A stretch of DNA of 60,996 bases from Blautia sp. (lineage in GTDB: Bacteria; Bacillota; Clostridia; Lachnospirales; Lachnospiraceae): positions 1 through 60,996 of the forward strand of contig JAETNR010000023.1 of assembly GCA_021772055.1 (NCBI GenBank). The letters run 5' to 3'. A program made the translations under genes and the position numbers. Of this stretch, positions 25,336-32,688 are shown piece after piece. Position 1 is the stretch's first letter; each line of letters begins with the position of its first letter. The notes beneath the pieces are model-generated. The model was given only the letters and a program-made list of their open reading frames with translations. It did not search any database and was not told where the DNA came from.

Positions 25336-25357
25336 TTACATTTCCCGTGAAATGTAA
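25336..25357. promoter_or_regulatory. Perfect 9-bp-arm palindrome between divergent genes
   Basis: The arms TTACATTTC (25336-25344) and GAAATGTAA (25349-25357) are separated by CCGT. The site lies just upstream of the AAA-ATPase -35 and 73 nt before the AraC start, as an operator would. AraC proteins usually bind direct repeats, so another dimeric repressor is also possible. Confidence 0.55.
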
Positions 25358-25364
25358 AAGAACC

Positions 25365-25393
25365 TTGATAAAAAGAAACCACCGTGATAGGAT
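25365..25393 (+). promoter_or_regulatory. Promoter of the AAA-ATPase gene
   Basis: TTGATA (25365-25370) and TAGGAT (25388-25393) are 17 bp apart. TGA precedes the -10 as an extended element. Confidence 0.55.
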
Positions 25394-25425
25394 AAAAGCA
25401 TGATGAGACGGAAGGAGTGAGGAAA

Positions 25426-27102
25426 ATGGGATTTTACCTTAACAGTATGGCACCGTTTGATGCCTACCAGGAGCTTTCCAAAGGAACTTATTTTGTAGAT
25501 AAGTCGTTGATGCTGGCTGATATTTTAAAGGTGTTGGGAAGTGCTGAAAAATACATTTGTATTACCAGGCCACGGAGGTTTGGGAAATCTGTTATGGCGA
25601 ATATGATTGCATCTTTCTTTTTAAAGAATTGTGATGCAAAATCACTTTTTTCCAAATTGGATATTATAAAGAAAAGAGATGTTATAGGATCGGAACTCCC
25701 GGATCAGAACTATCTGGAAAAAAATTTGAATCAGCATAATGTAATCTATATTTCCTTTAACAGACTTCCCCGGCGCTGCAGGAGTTATGAGCAGTACATC
25801 AGCCGTATTGAGGATGGGCTGCTTGAGGATTTAATAGCGGCCTATCCTGATGTGTGTATTGAGAGAGAGGATGCAGTTTGGGATGCTTTGACCAAAATAT
25901 ACAATGCAGATCATTCATGCAGATTTGTATTTGTACTGGATGAGTGGGATTTTATTTTTCATCGGGATTTTGTTTCGGAGCAGGATAAAGCGGCTTATAT
26001 CGATTTCCTGAGTAATTTACTGAAGGATATGCCCTATGTATCGCTGGCTTATATGACGGGAATCCTGCCGATTGCGAAATATTCAAGCGGTTCGGAACTA
26101 AATATGTTTGCTGAGTATACCATGGCTTCAGAAGAAATGTACAGCAGATATTTTGGGTTTACGGAGACAGAGGTGGACGATTTATATGATAGATATCTTA
26201 AGCTTCAGAAAAATCCTCTCGTTACCCGTGAGGGTCTCCGGATATGGTATGATGGATATTATACGAAATCAGGAGAGCGTGTGTATAATCCTCGTTCTGT
26301 AGTGCTGTCTCTTACAAATAATAATCTGGGCAACTACTGGACAAGCGCAGGGCCATATGATGAGATATACTATTATGTAAGTCACAATGTGGCTGCAATC
26401 AGGGATGATCTGGCACAGATGGTGGCGGGAATTCCTGTATCTGCCAGAGTTCGGGAATATGCGGCAAGTTCCATGAATCTGACTACAAAGGATGAAATTT
26501 TTTCTGCAATGGTTGTTTATGGATTTTTGAGCTATGGAAATGGCTGTGTCAGTATTCCGAATAAAGAATTGATGGATAAATTTAACGAAATGCTGATAAA
26601 AGAGCCATCCATGGGCTATGTACACCGATTGGCGGCAGAGTCGACTAAAATGCTGCGGGCAACGCTGGCCTGCGATGCAGATAAGGTTGCTGAGATTATG
26701 AAATTTGCCCATGATACGGAAGCTCCACTGCTTAGTTACAATTCGGAAAGCGAATTAACTGTTCTTGTGACCCTGGTATATCTGGCAGCCAGAGATTCCT
26801 ATAGGATTGAACGTGAAGATAAAGCGGGAGTTGGATATGTGGATTTTATTTTTTATCCTGAATTAGACCGCAATGCAGATGGCATCATTTTGGAACTGAA
26901 GGTAGACCATACGGCAGAAGAAGCACTTCAGCAAATAAAAGATAAACATTATGCTTTAAAATTTGAAGGAAAGCTTGGAGAGACTCTAAAATATCCTGGC
27001 CGTATCCTTGGAGTGGGGATTGCTTACGATAAAAAAACAAAAAAGCATAGCTGTAAAATTGAGGTGCTGAGAGAAAGTGGAGTACCGCGGCAGGAGCAAT
27101 GA
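25426..27102 (+). CDS. AAA-ATPase-like protein with C-terminal PD-(D/E)XK nuclease-like domain
   Basis: The protein has 558 residues. It opens YLNSMAPFDAYQELSKGTYFVDKS, then P-loop-like TRPRRFGKSVMANMIASFF (residues about 48-66) and Walker B FVFVLDEWDFIF. The last 100 residues carry GVGYVDFIFYP...GIILELKV, a PD-(D/E)XK-type D-ExK pattern. This matches the AAA-ATPase_like plus DUF1703-type family, multi-copy in gut anaerobes and of unknown biology; a mobile or defence role is often suspected. The ATG at 25426 follows AAGGAGTGAGGAAA. Its sequence is AT-richer than secA next door. It ends beside a uridine phosphorylase relic. Confidence 0.85.
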   Translation: MGFYLNSMAPFDAYQELSKGTYFVDKSLMLADILKVLGSAEKYICITRPRRFGKSVMANMIASFFLKNCDAKSLFSKLDIIKKRDVIGSELPDQNYLEKNLNQHNVIYISFNRLPRRCRSYEQYISRIEDGLLEDLIAAYPDVCIEREDAVWDALTKIYNADHSCRFVFVLDEWDFIFHRDFVSEQDKAAYIDFLSNLLKDMPYVSLAYMTGILPIAKYSSGSELNMFAEYTMASEEMYSRYFGFTETEVDDLYDRYLKLQKNPLVTREGLRIWYDGYYTKSGERVYNPRSVVLSLTNNNLGNYWTSAGPYDEIYYYVSHNVAAIRDDLAQMVAGIPVSARVREYAASSMNLTTKDEIFSAMVVYGFLSYGNGCVSIPNKELMDKFNEMLIKEPSMGYVHRLAAESTKMLRATLACDADKVAEIMKFAHDTEAPLLSYNSESELTVLVTLVYLAARDSYRIEREDKAGVGYVDFIFYPELDRNADGIILELKVDHTAEEALQQIKDKHYALKFEGKLGETLKYPGRILGVGIAYDKKTKKHSCKIEVLRESGVPRQEQ

Positions 27103-27123
27103 CGGTATAGTTCGTGAAAGCAG

Positions 27124-27453
27124 GTGCATAAAAATGATATTTTTGACAGCGGGACGTTCCATGAACAGGCGTATCGGGGAAACGCTTGAAAAATTCAGCA
27201 AATATGTGAGCTTTTAAATAAATGGGAAGCATGGCTGCGCCTTGGCGCATCGGCCTCGGAGATGGAATCCGCCGCATTATTTACAGTGGCAAGCTATCTT
27301 CGTGTACGCTGCGGTTCCGCTTTTCTTGTAGTCGCCAATCAGGAGCGTGCCCAAAAGGGGCTTGACAATCCCCAGGCGCATGATATAGATATGGCTGTAT
27401 GGGTAGGAATCGGTGCGCTTCGTCGCCTGATCGTTGCAGACAGAGGGCAGTGA
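27124..27453 (+). pseudogene. Uridine phosphorylase C-terminal relic
   Basis: The frame encodes [19 protein letters not shown] and [18 protein letters not shown], then [13 protein letters not shown], the conserved C-terminal third of uridine phosphorylase. An in-frame TGA lies upstream at about 27184, and the N-terminal two thirds are missing. It begins about 20 nt after the AAA-ATPase stop, so that gene may have landed in it. A weak hairpin follows (27453-27482). It is a different gene from the intact phosphorylase at 5407-6267. Confidence 0.75.
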
Positions 27454-27482
27454 TTGCAAAACCAAACCGCATTTTTTGCAAT
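27453..27482 (+). terminator. Hairpin after the phosphorylase relic
   Basis: A 9-bp AT-rich stem ATTGCAAAA/TTTTGCAAT (27453-27461, 27474-27482). The T-run lies within the right arm. It is probably the old terminator of the broken gene. Confidence 0.5.
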
Positions 27483-27580
27483 ATATGAAGCAATTTCTTC
27501 TATATACATAGAAAAAAATAATGGGTATAATAATAGCAAAGAGTAACGTGACTGTTTTTTCACAAAGAGAGGGAATTGCT

Positions 27581-28429
27581 ATGAATGATTGCATTACAAT
27601 GATGAAATATGAGGGCCTGGGAAATGATTACCTGGTTTTGGATCCCAATAAGAACCGTGTGCAGCTTCAGGGAAAGAGGATCGCGCTGATGTGCCAGCGG
27701 GGAATCGGTCTTGGGGCGGACGGCGTGCTTTACGGGCCTGTGGAGATCAACGGAAAGATGGGCGTGCATATTTATAATTCCGATGGAAGCGAGTCTGCAA
27801 TCAGCGGCAACGGAGTGCGCATTTTTGCAAAGTACCTCATGGATCAGGAATATGTGAAAGAGCAGAAGTTCTCCATCGAGACACTTTCCGGCTCCATTGA
27901 AGTGGAATGCCTGAACAGTCGGGCTACCCAGTTTCGGGTGAATATGGGAAAGGCATCCTTCATTTCCAAGGAAATTCCTGTAACCGGGGAAATCCGGGAA
28001 GTGATCAATGAGCCGTTTTCATTCCACGAGAAGGAGTATAAGGCCACCTGCCTGACTGTAGGAAATCCCCATTGCATTATTTTCATGGATAAAGTCACAG
28101 CCGACCTGGCCAGGGAACTTGGCCCCTATGTGGAAAATGCGGAACAGTTTCCGGAGCGGATGAATCTTCAGATCTGCCGCAAGATCGATACCGGCAATCT
28201 GGATATTGAAATCTGGGAGCGCGGAAGCGGCTACACAAAAGCCTCCGGTACAGGAAGCTGTGCAGCAGCCATTGCCGCCTACCGTCTGGGTCTTGTGGAA
28301 AATCGTGTAAATGTAAACCAGCCGGGGGGAATGATTCAGATCGACATCTTGGAAGACGGCACCATTTATATGACCGGAAGCGTGGGATATATTGCGGATG
28401 TAAGTATTGCGGAGAGCTTTTTTTCATAA
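27581..28429 (+). CDS. DapF-like epimerase homologue lacking both catalytic cysteines
   Basis: The protein has 282 residues and the full DapF fold. It starts MKYEGLGNDYLVLD and has GADGVLYG, the SDGSES loop, GNPHCIIFMD and WERGSGYTKASGTGSCAAAI. In true diaminopimelate epimerases two cysteines (in CGNG and ACGTG) act as the base/acid pair. Here both are serine: Ser75 in AISGNGVR (AGC 27803-27805) and Ser222 in KASGTGSC (TCC 28244-28246). Either the protein is another epimerase-like enzyme, or serine suffices, or activity is lost. The rest is well conserved and the frame is open, so it is under selection. ATG 27581 follows AGAGAGGGAATTGCT. Confidence 0.85.
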   Translation: MNDCITMMKYEGLGNDYLVLDPNKNRVQLQGKRIALMCQRGIGLGADGVLYGPVEINGKMGVHIYNSDGSESAISGNGVRIFAKYLMDQEYVKEQKFSIETLSGSIEVECLNSRATQFRVNMGKASFISKEIPVTGEIREVINEPFSFHEKEYKATCLTVGNPHCIIFMDKVTADLARELGPYVENAEQFPERMNLQICRKIDTGNLDIEIWERGSGYTKASGTGSCAAAIAAYRLGLVENRVNVNQPGGMIQIDILEDGTIYMTGSVGYIADVSIAESFFS

Positions 28430-28445
28430 TGAAGAGATAGAAAAG

Positions 28446-28481
28446 GAAGAGCAGCTTGTAAAAGTGGGGCTCTTCTTTTTT
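28446..28481 (+). terminator. Terminator after the DapF-like gene
   Basis: The stem GAAGAGC/GCTCTTC (28446-28452, 28469-28475) is followed by a T6 run. It begins 17 nt after the stop. Confidence 0.85.
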
Positions 28482-28494
28482 GGGGTATCACGGG

Positions 28495-28536
28495 TTACAA
28501 TTCATGGGGCGGCCTTCCCCGCCCCATGAATTGTAA
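28495..28536. repeat. Perfect 18-bp inverted repeat
   Basis: The arms TTACAATTCATGGGGCGG (28495-28512) and its exact complement (28519-28536) flank a CCTTCC loop. There is no T-tract, so it is not an ordinary terminator. It lies downstream of one already. It may be a palindromic repeat element or an RNA structure. Confidence 0.8.
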
Positions 28537-28693
28537 TTATCACGGCAAAAATAGTACGGGAAATTGGAACAACATATTGATGCTTTTCATTCTATTATGT
28601 AAAATAAAGATTATTGACCTATATATCGAAGCCCGTAAACCTGTGATGGAATCTGCAGTTTAAAAATTTTAAGAGCAAAGGGGGCAGAATGCT

Positions 28694-29563
28694 ATGGAAC
28701 TTCGCGTCCTGAAATACTTTCTCATGGTTGCCAGAGAAGAAAACATTACAAAAGCAGCGGCACTTTTGCATATTACACAGCCTACCCTTTCCCGGCAGCT
28801 TATGCAGCTGGAAGAAGAACTGGGCGTGAAATTATTTTACAGAAGTAAGCACAGCATTATTTTAACAGAGGATGGAATGCTGTTAAAACGCCGGGCGCAG
28901 GAACTGGTATCTCTGTCTGATAAAACAATTCAGGAACTTTCCCACAAAGGAAGCGTGCTGTCAGGCGAGATTGCCATAGGCTGCGGAGAAACGAAAAGTA
29001 TGTCTTTTATTTCGGATAGGATCAGAGATTTCCGGCAGTTACATCCTCTTGTGCAGTTTCATATTCACAGTGCCATCGCAGACGATATTAAGGAACGTAT
29101 AGAGCAGGGGATTTTAGACATAGGGCTTTTAACGGAGCCGGTGGATATCGGAAAATATGAATTTATCCGTATGCCGCAGAAAGAACGATGGGGAATCCTG
29201 ACCCGCAGGGATTCAAAGCTGGCAGAAAAAGAATGCGTCCGCCCGGAAGACCTGACAGGCGTTCCTCTCTTAATGGTGAAGCGGGAATTAGTAAGAAATG
29301 AATTATCCGGCTGGTTCGGGGATTACTACGAGCAGCTTCAGATTGCCGCAACATACAGCCTGATTGTCAATGCAGCGCTCATGGTAAAAAGCGGGGTTGG
29401 TGCTGCATTATGTTTTGACCTTGGCGCAAGTTACTATGACGATTTATGTTTTGTACCTCTCGCCCCCGCATTGCAGACAGGTTCTGTTCTTGTCTGGAAG
29501 AAAAATCAGACGATGGGGGAGTCGGTTACACATTTCATACAGTTTGTTAAAGATGCAATTTAG
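28694..29563 (+). CDS. LysR-family transcriptional regulator
   Basis: The protein has 289 residues. The N-terminal winged HTH (MELRVLKYFLMVAREENITK, AALLHITQPTLSRQLMQLEE) is followed by a substrate-binding domain with the GEIAIGCGETKSMSF start typical of LysR effectors domains. The ATG follows GGGGGCAGAATGCT. The aldo-keto reductase gene follows in the same direction. The control region between them holds TACC-ATA-GGTA (29579-29589) beside a -35, so it probably regulates that gene. Confidence 0.92.
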   Translation: MELRVLKYFLMVAREENITKAAALLHITQPTLSRQLMQLEEELGVKLFYRSKHSIILTEDGMLLKRRAQELVSLSDKTIQELSHKGSVLSGEIAIGCGETKSMSFISDRIRDFRQLHPLVQFHIHSAIADDIKERIEQGILDIGLLTEPVDIGKYEFIRMPQKERWGILTRRDSKLAEKECVRPEDLTGVPLLMVKRELVRNELSGWFGDYYEQLQIAATYSLIVNAALMVKSGVGAALCFDLGASYYDDLCFVPLAPALQTGSVLVWKKNQTMGESVTHFIQFVKDAI

Positions 29564-29578
29564 GCATTCCCTATAATT

Positions 29579-29619
29579 TACCATAGGTATTAGACACTCC
29601 TTTTTCTATCAGATATAAT
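29579..29619 (+). promoter_or_regulatory. Promoter and LysR-type site of the aldo-keto reductase
   Basis: TACC-ATA-GGTA (29579-29589) lies against the -35 TAGACA (29591-29596). TATAAT follows at 29614-29619 with 17-bp spacing. This is the classic arrangement for a LysR activator. Transcription would start near 29626. Confidence 0.5.
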
Positions 29620-29621
29620 GT

Positions 29622-29651
29622 AGGTGTTCCAAGAGAACACCTGCATTTTTT
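29622..29651 (+). terminator. Hairpin with T-run at the start of the aldo-keto reductase leader
   Basis: An 8-bp stem AGGTGTTC/GAACACCT (29622-29629, 29635-29642) has a 5-nt loop and is followed by GCATTTTTT. It terminates LysR transcripts arriving from upstream. Because it lies at or just inside the predicted start of the reductase transcript, an attenuator role is possible. Confidence 0.6.
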
Positions 29652-29740
29652 GTGGAAAAAAACGCAAAAATGACGATTGCTGCAGAAACCACGGTTCCTG
29701 ACAAGGCAGGCGAATTTGTAAGAAGGAGCGTGAAAAGACA

Positions 29741-30778
29741 ATGAAATATACAAAGCTTGGAAATTCAGATTTAAATGTATCCAGTATCTGCATGGGCTGT
29801 ATGGGCTTTGGCGATGCGGGAAACGGACAGCATACCTGGACAATTGATGAGGAACATTCCCGCGAGATCATTCGCCGCGGAGTGGAACTGGGCGTTAATT
29901 TCTTTGATACAGCCATCAGCTACCAGAGCGGAACCAGCGAACAGTATCTTGGCCGGGCATTGCGGGATTATGCAAAACGTGACGAGGTGGTTGCTGCCAC
30001 AAAATTCCTGCCCCGTACACAGGAGGAAATCAAAGCAGGCATTACCGGGCAGCAGCATATTGAACGGATGTTAAATAAAAGCCTCACCAATCTTGGCATG
30101 GATTATGTGGACCTATACATCTGCCATATGTGGGATTACGAAACGCCGCTTTATGATATTATGGAAGGACTGAACAATGTAGTGAAGGCCGGAAAAGCCC
30201 GCTATATCGGCATTGCCAACTGTTATGCCTACCAGCTTGTCAAGGCAAATGAACTGGCGGAGAAAGAAGGCTTTACAAAATTCATATCCGTACAGAACCA
30301 TTATAATCTTATTTTCCGTGAGGAAGAAAGAGAAATGGCAAAACTGTGCCGTGAGGATCATATTGCAATGACACCTTACAGCGCACTGGCAGGAGGCAGA
30401 CTTGCAAAACATTCCGGCGAAACCTCAAAGCGTATGCAGGAGGACAGCTATGCAAAACTGAAATATGACGCTGCCGCAGCACAGGACCGTGTTATTATCA
30501 ACAGAGTCGCGGAACTTGCAGAAAAAAGAGACGTTTCCATGACAGAAATTTCTCTTGCATGGCTTATGACAAAGGTAACGTCTCCGATAGTCGGCGCCAC
30601 AAAACTTCATCATATAGAAGGAGCTGCAAAGGCGGCAGAGCTTGAATTGTCGAAGGAGGAACTCTCCTATCTGGAGGAGTGTTATATCCCCCATAAGCTG
30701 GTAGGCGTGATGGCCCAGAATACCCAGAACACGGCCAGGGAAAGCCATGTATGGTCTGCCGGAAATCAGAAAATCTGA
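29741..30778 (+). CDS. Aldo/keto reductase
   Basis: The protein has 345 residues and a TIM-barrel NADPH oxidoreductase pattern. It starts MKYTKLGNSDLNVSSICMGC, with NFFDTAISYQSGTSEQYLG (Asp and Tyr), VVAATKFLP (Lys) and VDLYICHMWD (His), the AKR tetrad. A late segment TSPIVGATKLHHIEGAAKA binds the cofactor phosphate. It resembles the YhdN/YajO-type AKRs. The substrate is unknown. The ATG follows AGAAGGAGCGTGAAAAGACA. Confidence 0.93.
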   Translation: MKYTKLGNSDLNVSSICMGCMGFGDAGNGQHTWTIDEEHSREIIRRGVELGVNFFDTAISYQSGTSEQYLGRALRDYAKRDEVVAATKFLPRTQEEIKAGITGQQHIERMLNKSLTNLGMDYVDLYICHMWDYETPLYDIMEGLNNVVKAGKARYIGIANCYAYQLVKANELAEKEGFTKFISVQNHYNLIFREEEREMAKLCREDHIAMTPYSALAGGRLAKHSGETSKRMQEDSYAKLKYDAAAAQDRVIINRVAELAEKRDVSMTEISLAWLMTKVTSPIVGATKLHHIEGAAKAAELELSKEELSYLEECYIPHKLVGVMAQNTQNTARESHVWSAGNQKI

Positions 30779-30822
30779 AATAAGGGAAGGTCTTACCCAC
30801 GGAACCTTTTGAATAGCCGCCA

Positions 30823-30867
30823 GCCCAAGCTCCCCGCGTCCCACACAGGAAGGCGGGGAACTTGGGC
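30823..30867. terminator. Long GC-rich hairpin after the aldo-keto reductase
   Basis: The arms 30823-30837 and 30853-30867 (15 bp with one mismatch; GCCCAAG...CTTGGGC) have a 15-nt loop. There is no T-tract at once; T7 lies 25 nt further on (30893-30900). It may end the reductase transcript or be a palindromic repeat. Confidence 0.6.
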
Positions 30868-30928
30868 GTCCCCCATTCAAATCCCCAATTGCCTTTTTTT
30901 AAGCAATGTGCTATCCTATTAAGTAACA

Positions 30929-30956
30929 GTTTTCTGCCCCTCAACCGGCAGAAAAC
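30929..30956 (+). promoter_or_regulatory. Hairpin in the prfB leader
   Basis: A perfect 10-bp stem GTTTTCTGCC/GGCAGAAAAC with an 8-nt loop ends 29 nt before the prfB ATG. There is no T-tract, so it is more likely an RNA leader element or operator than a terminator. Confidence 0.55.
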
Positions 30957-30985
30957 GCGCCAAATATAAGAAAGAAGGTGAAGCT

Positions 30986-32114
30986 ATGGTTGAATTAGAT
31001 CAGTTCAAGACAGTCCTTGCAGCCTATACAGAACCATTAGTGGAAGTGAGGGATTCACTTTGACCTGGCTAACAAAGAAAAGCGGGTTGAAGAATTAGAG
31101 CGGGAGATGGAAGCTCCTGATTTCTGGGACAATGCAGAAAGATCCCAGATGAAAATGAAAGAATTAAAGAGCCTCAAAGATGACATGGAAACCTACCAGA
31201 ATCTGACGAGTCAGATGGAAGATATGGAGACCATGATCGAAATGGGCTACGAAGAAAACGATCCGGAACTCATTCCGGAAATCCAGGAAATGCTGGATCA
31301 GTTTGAAAAAGATTTTGACGCCATCCGGATCAAAACACTCTTATCCGGAGAATACGACACCGAAAATGCCATTATCAAGCTTAACGCCGGAGCCGGCGGA
31401 ACGGAAGCCTGCGACTGGTGCAGCATGCTTTATCGTATGTATACCCGATGGGCGGACCGCAAAGGCTTTACAGTGGAAGTTCTGGATTATCTGGACGGCG
31501 ATGAGGCAGGCATTAAATCTGTCACTTTCCAGGTGAACGGACAGAATGCCTATGGCTATTTAAAATCCGAAAAAGGTGTCCACCGTCTTGTGCGGATTTC
31601 TCCGTTCAATGCGGCGGGCAAGCGCCAGACCTCTTTTGTATCCTGCGATGTTATGCCGGATATTGAAAAGGATCTTGATGTGGAGATCAATGATGATGAC
31701 ATCCGTATTGATACCTACCGAAGCAGCGGCGCAGGCGGACAGCACATTAACAAAACCTCTTCTGCCATTCGTATCACTCACTTCCCCACAGGAATCGTGG
31801 TACAGTGCCAGAATGAACGTTCCCAGCACATGAACAAGGACAAAGCTATGCAGATGCTGAAGGCGAAGCTGTATCTTCTCAAACAGCAGGAGGCGGAAGC
31901 CAAGCTTTCCGGTATCCGCGGCGAAGTAACCGATATTGGCTGGGGTAACCAGATCCGTTCTTATGTCATGCAGCCCTACACGATGGTCAAGGATCACAGA
32001 ACCAATGAAGAGACCGGAAACGTGGATGCAGTGATGGACGGAGGGATCGACCTCTTTATTAATTCCTATCTCAAATGGATCGCCCTGTCCAAAAGACCGG
32101 CTGATTCCGAATAA
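30986..32114 (+). CDS. prfB: Peptide chain release factor 2, programmed +1 frameshift
   Basis: Twenty-five codons from ATG 30986 run to an in-frame TGA at 31061-31063. A +1 shift on CTT-TGA-C then continues at 31062 to 32114, giving about 375 residues. A GAGGGA Shine-Dalgarno-like stretch stands before the slippery CTT, as in other prfB genes. RF2 recognises TGA, so the shift autoregulates RF2 level. Domains: helical N-terminus, SPF codon-recognition tripeptide (RLVRISPFNAAG), and GGQ in SSGAGGQHINKTSS for peptide release. A call starting at 31107 would miss the true N-terminus. The ATG follows GAAGGTGAAGCT. Confidence 0.96.
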
Positions 32115-32214
32115 AAAAGTCTTGCAGAGTTTTTTCGATTGTGATAAGATATCCATCGCAGGAAAACAAATGTCTTCTAAAAACGGACATGAATAAACGG
32201 ATAGGAAGGTCGAA

Positions 32215-32667
32215 ATGCAGAAACCAACACAAAAAACGAAATACTTTGTAGTAAGAGAACATGCAGTTCCGGAAGTGCTTCTGAAGGTCGTGGAGGCAAA
32301 ACGCCTGCTGGACACCAAGAGAGTGGCTACTGTGCAGGAGGCTGCCGAACAGACCGGAATCAGTCGAAGTTCCTTTTACAAATATAAGGATGATATTTTT
32401 CCCTTTCACGAAGAGGCAAAAGGAAAGACCATCACCTTTATCATTCAGATGGATGACGAGCCGGGAATTTTATCCAATGTGCTTCAGACCATTGCCCGTT
32501 TTCACGGAAACATCCTGACGATTCATCAGAGTATTCCCATCAACGGGGTTGCCACACTGACTTTAAGCGTGGACATTCTTCCGGGTGAGGGAGATGCTGA
32601 GGCAATGGTGGATGTGATCGAAGGAACAGAGGGCATTCACTATCTGAAGATTTTAGGCAGAGAATAA
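32215..32667 (+). CDS. ACT-domain protein, PheB/UPF0735 family
   Basis: The protein has 150 residues. The N-terminal helix-turn-helix-like part (QEAAEQTGISRSSFYKYKDD, residues about 42-62) is followed by an ACT domain (TFIIQMDDEPGILSNVLQTI, about 72-145), a typical ligand-binding module for amino acids. This matches the UPF0735/PheB group often found beside homoserine dehydrogenase in Firmicutes. It is 21 nt before hom. It may sense threonine or another amino acid of the branch. Confidence 0.88.
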   Translation: MQKPTQKTKYFVVREHAVPEVLLKVVEAKRLLDTKRVATVQEAAEQTGISRSSFYKYKDDIFPFHEEAKGKTITFIIQMDDEPGILSNVLQTIARFHGNILTIHQSIPINGVATLTLSVDILPGEGDAEAMVDVIEGTEGIHYLKILGRE

Positions 32668-32688
32668 AAGGTACGGGAGGAGAACGGC

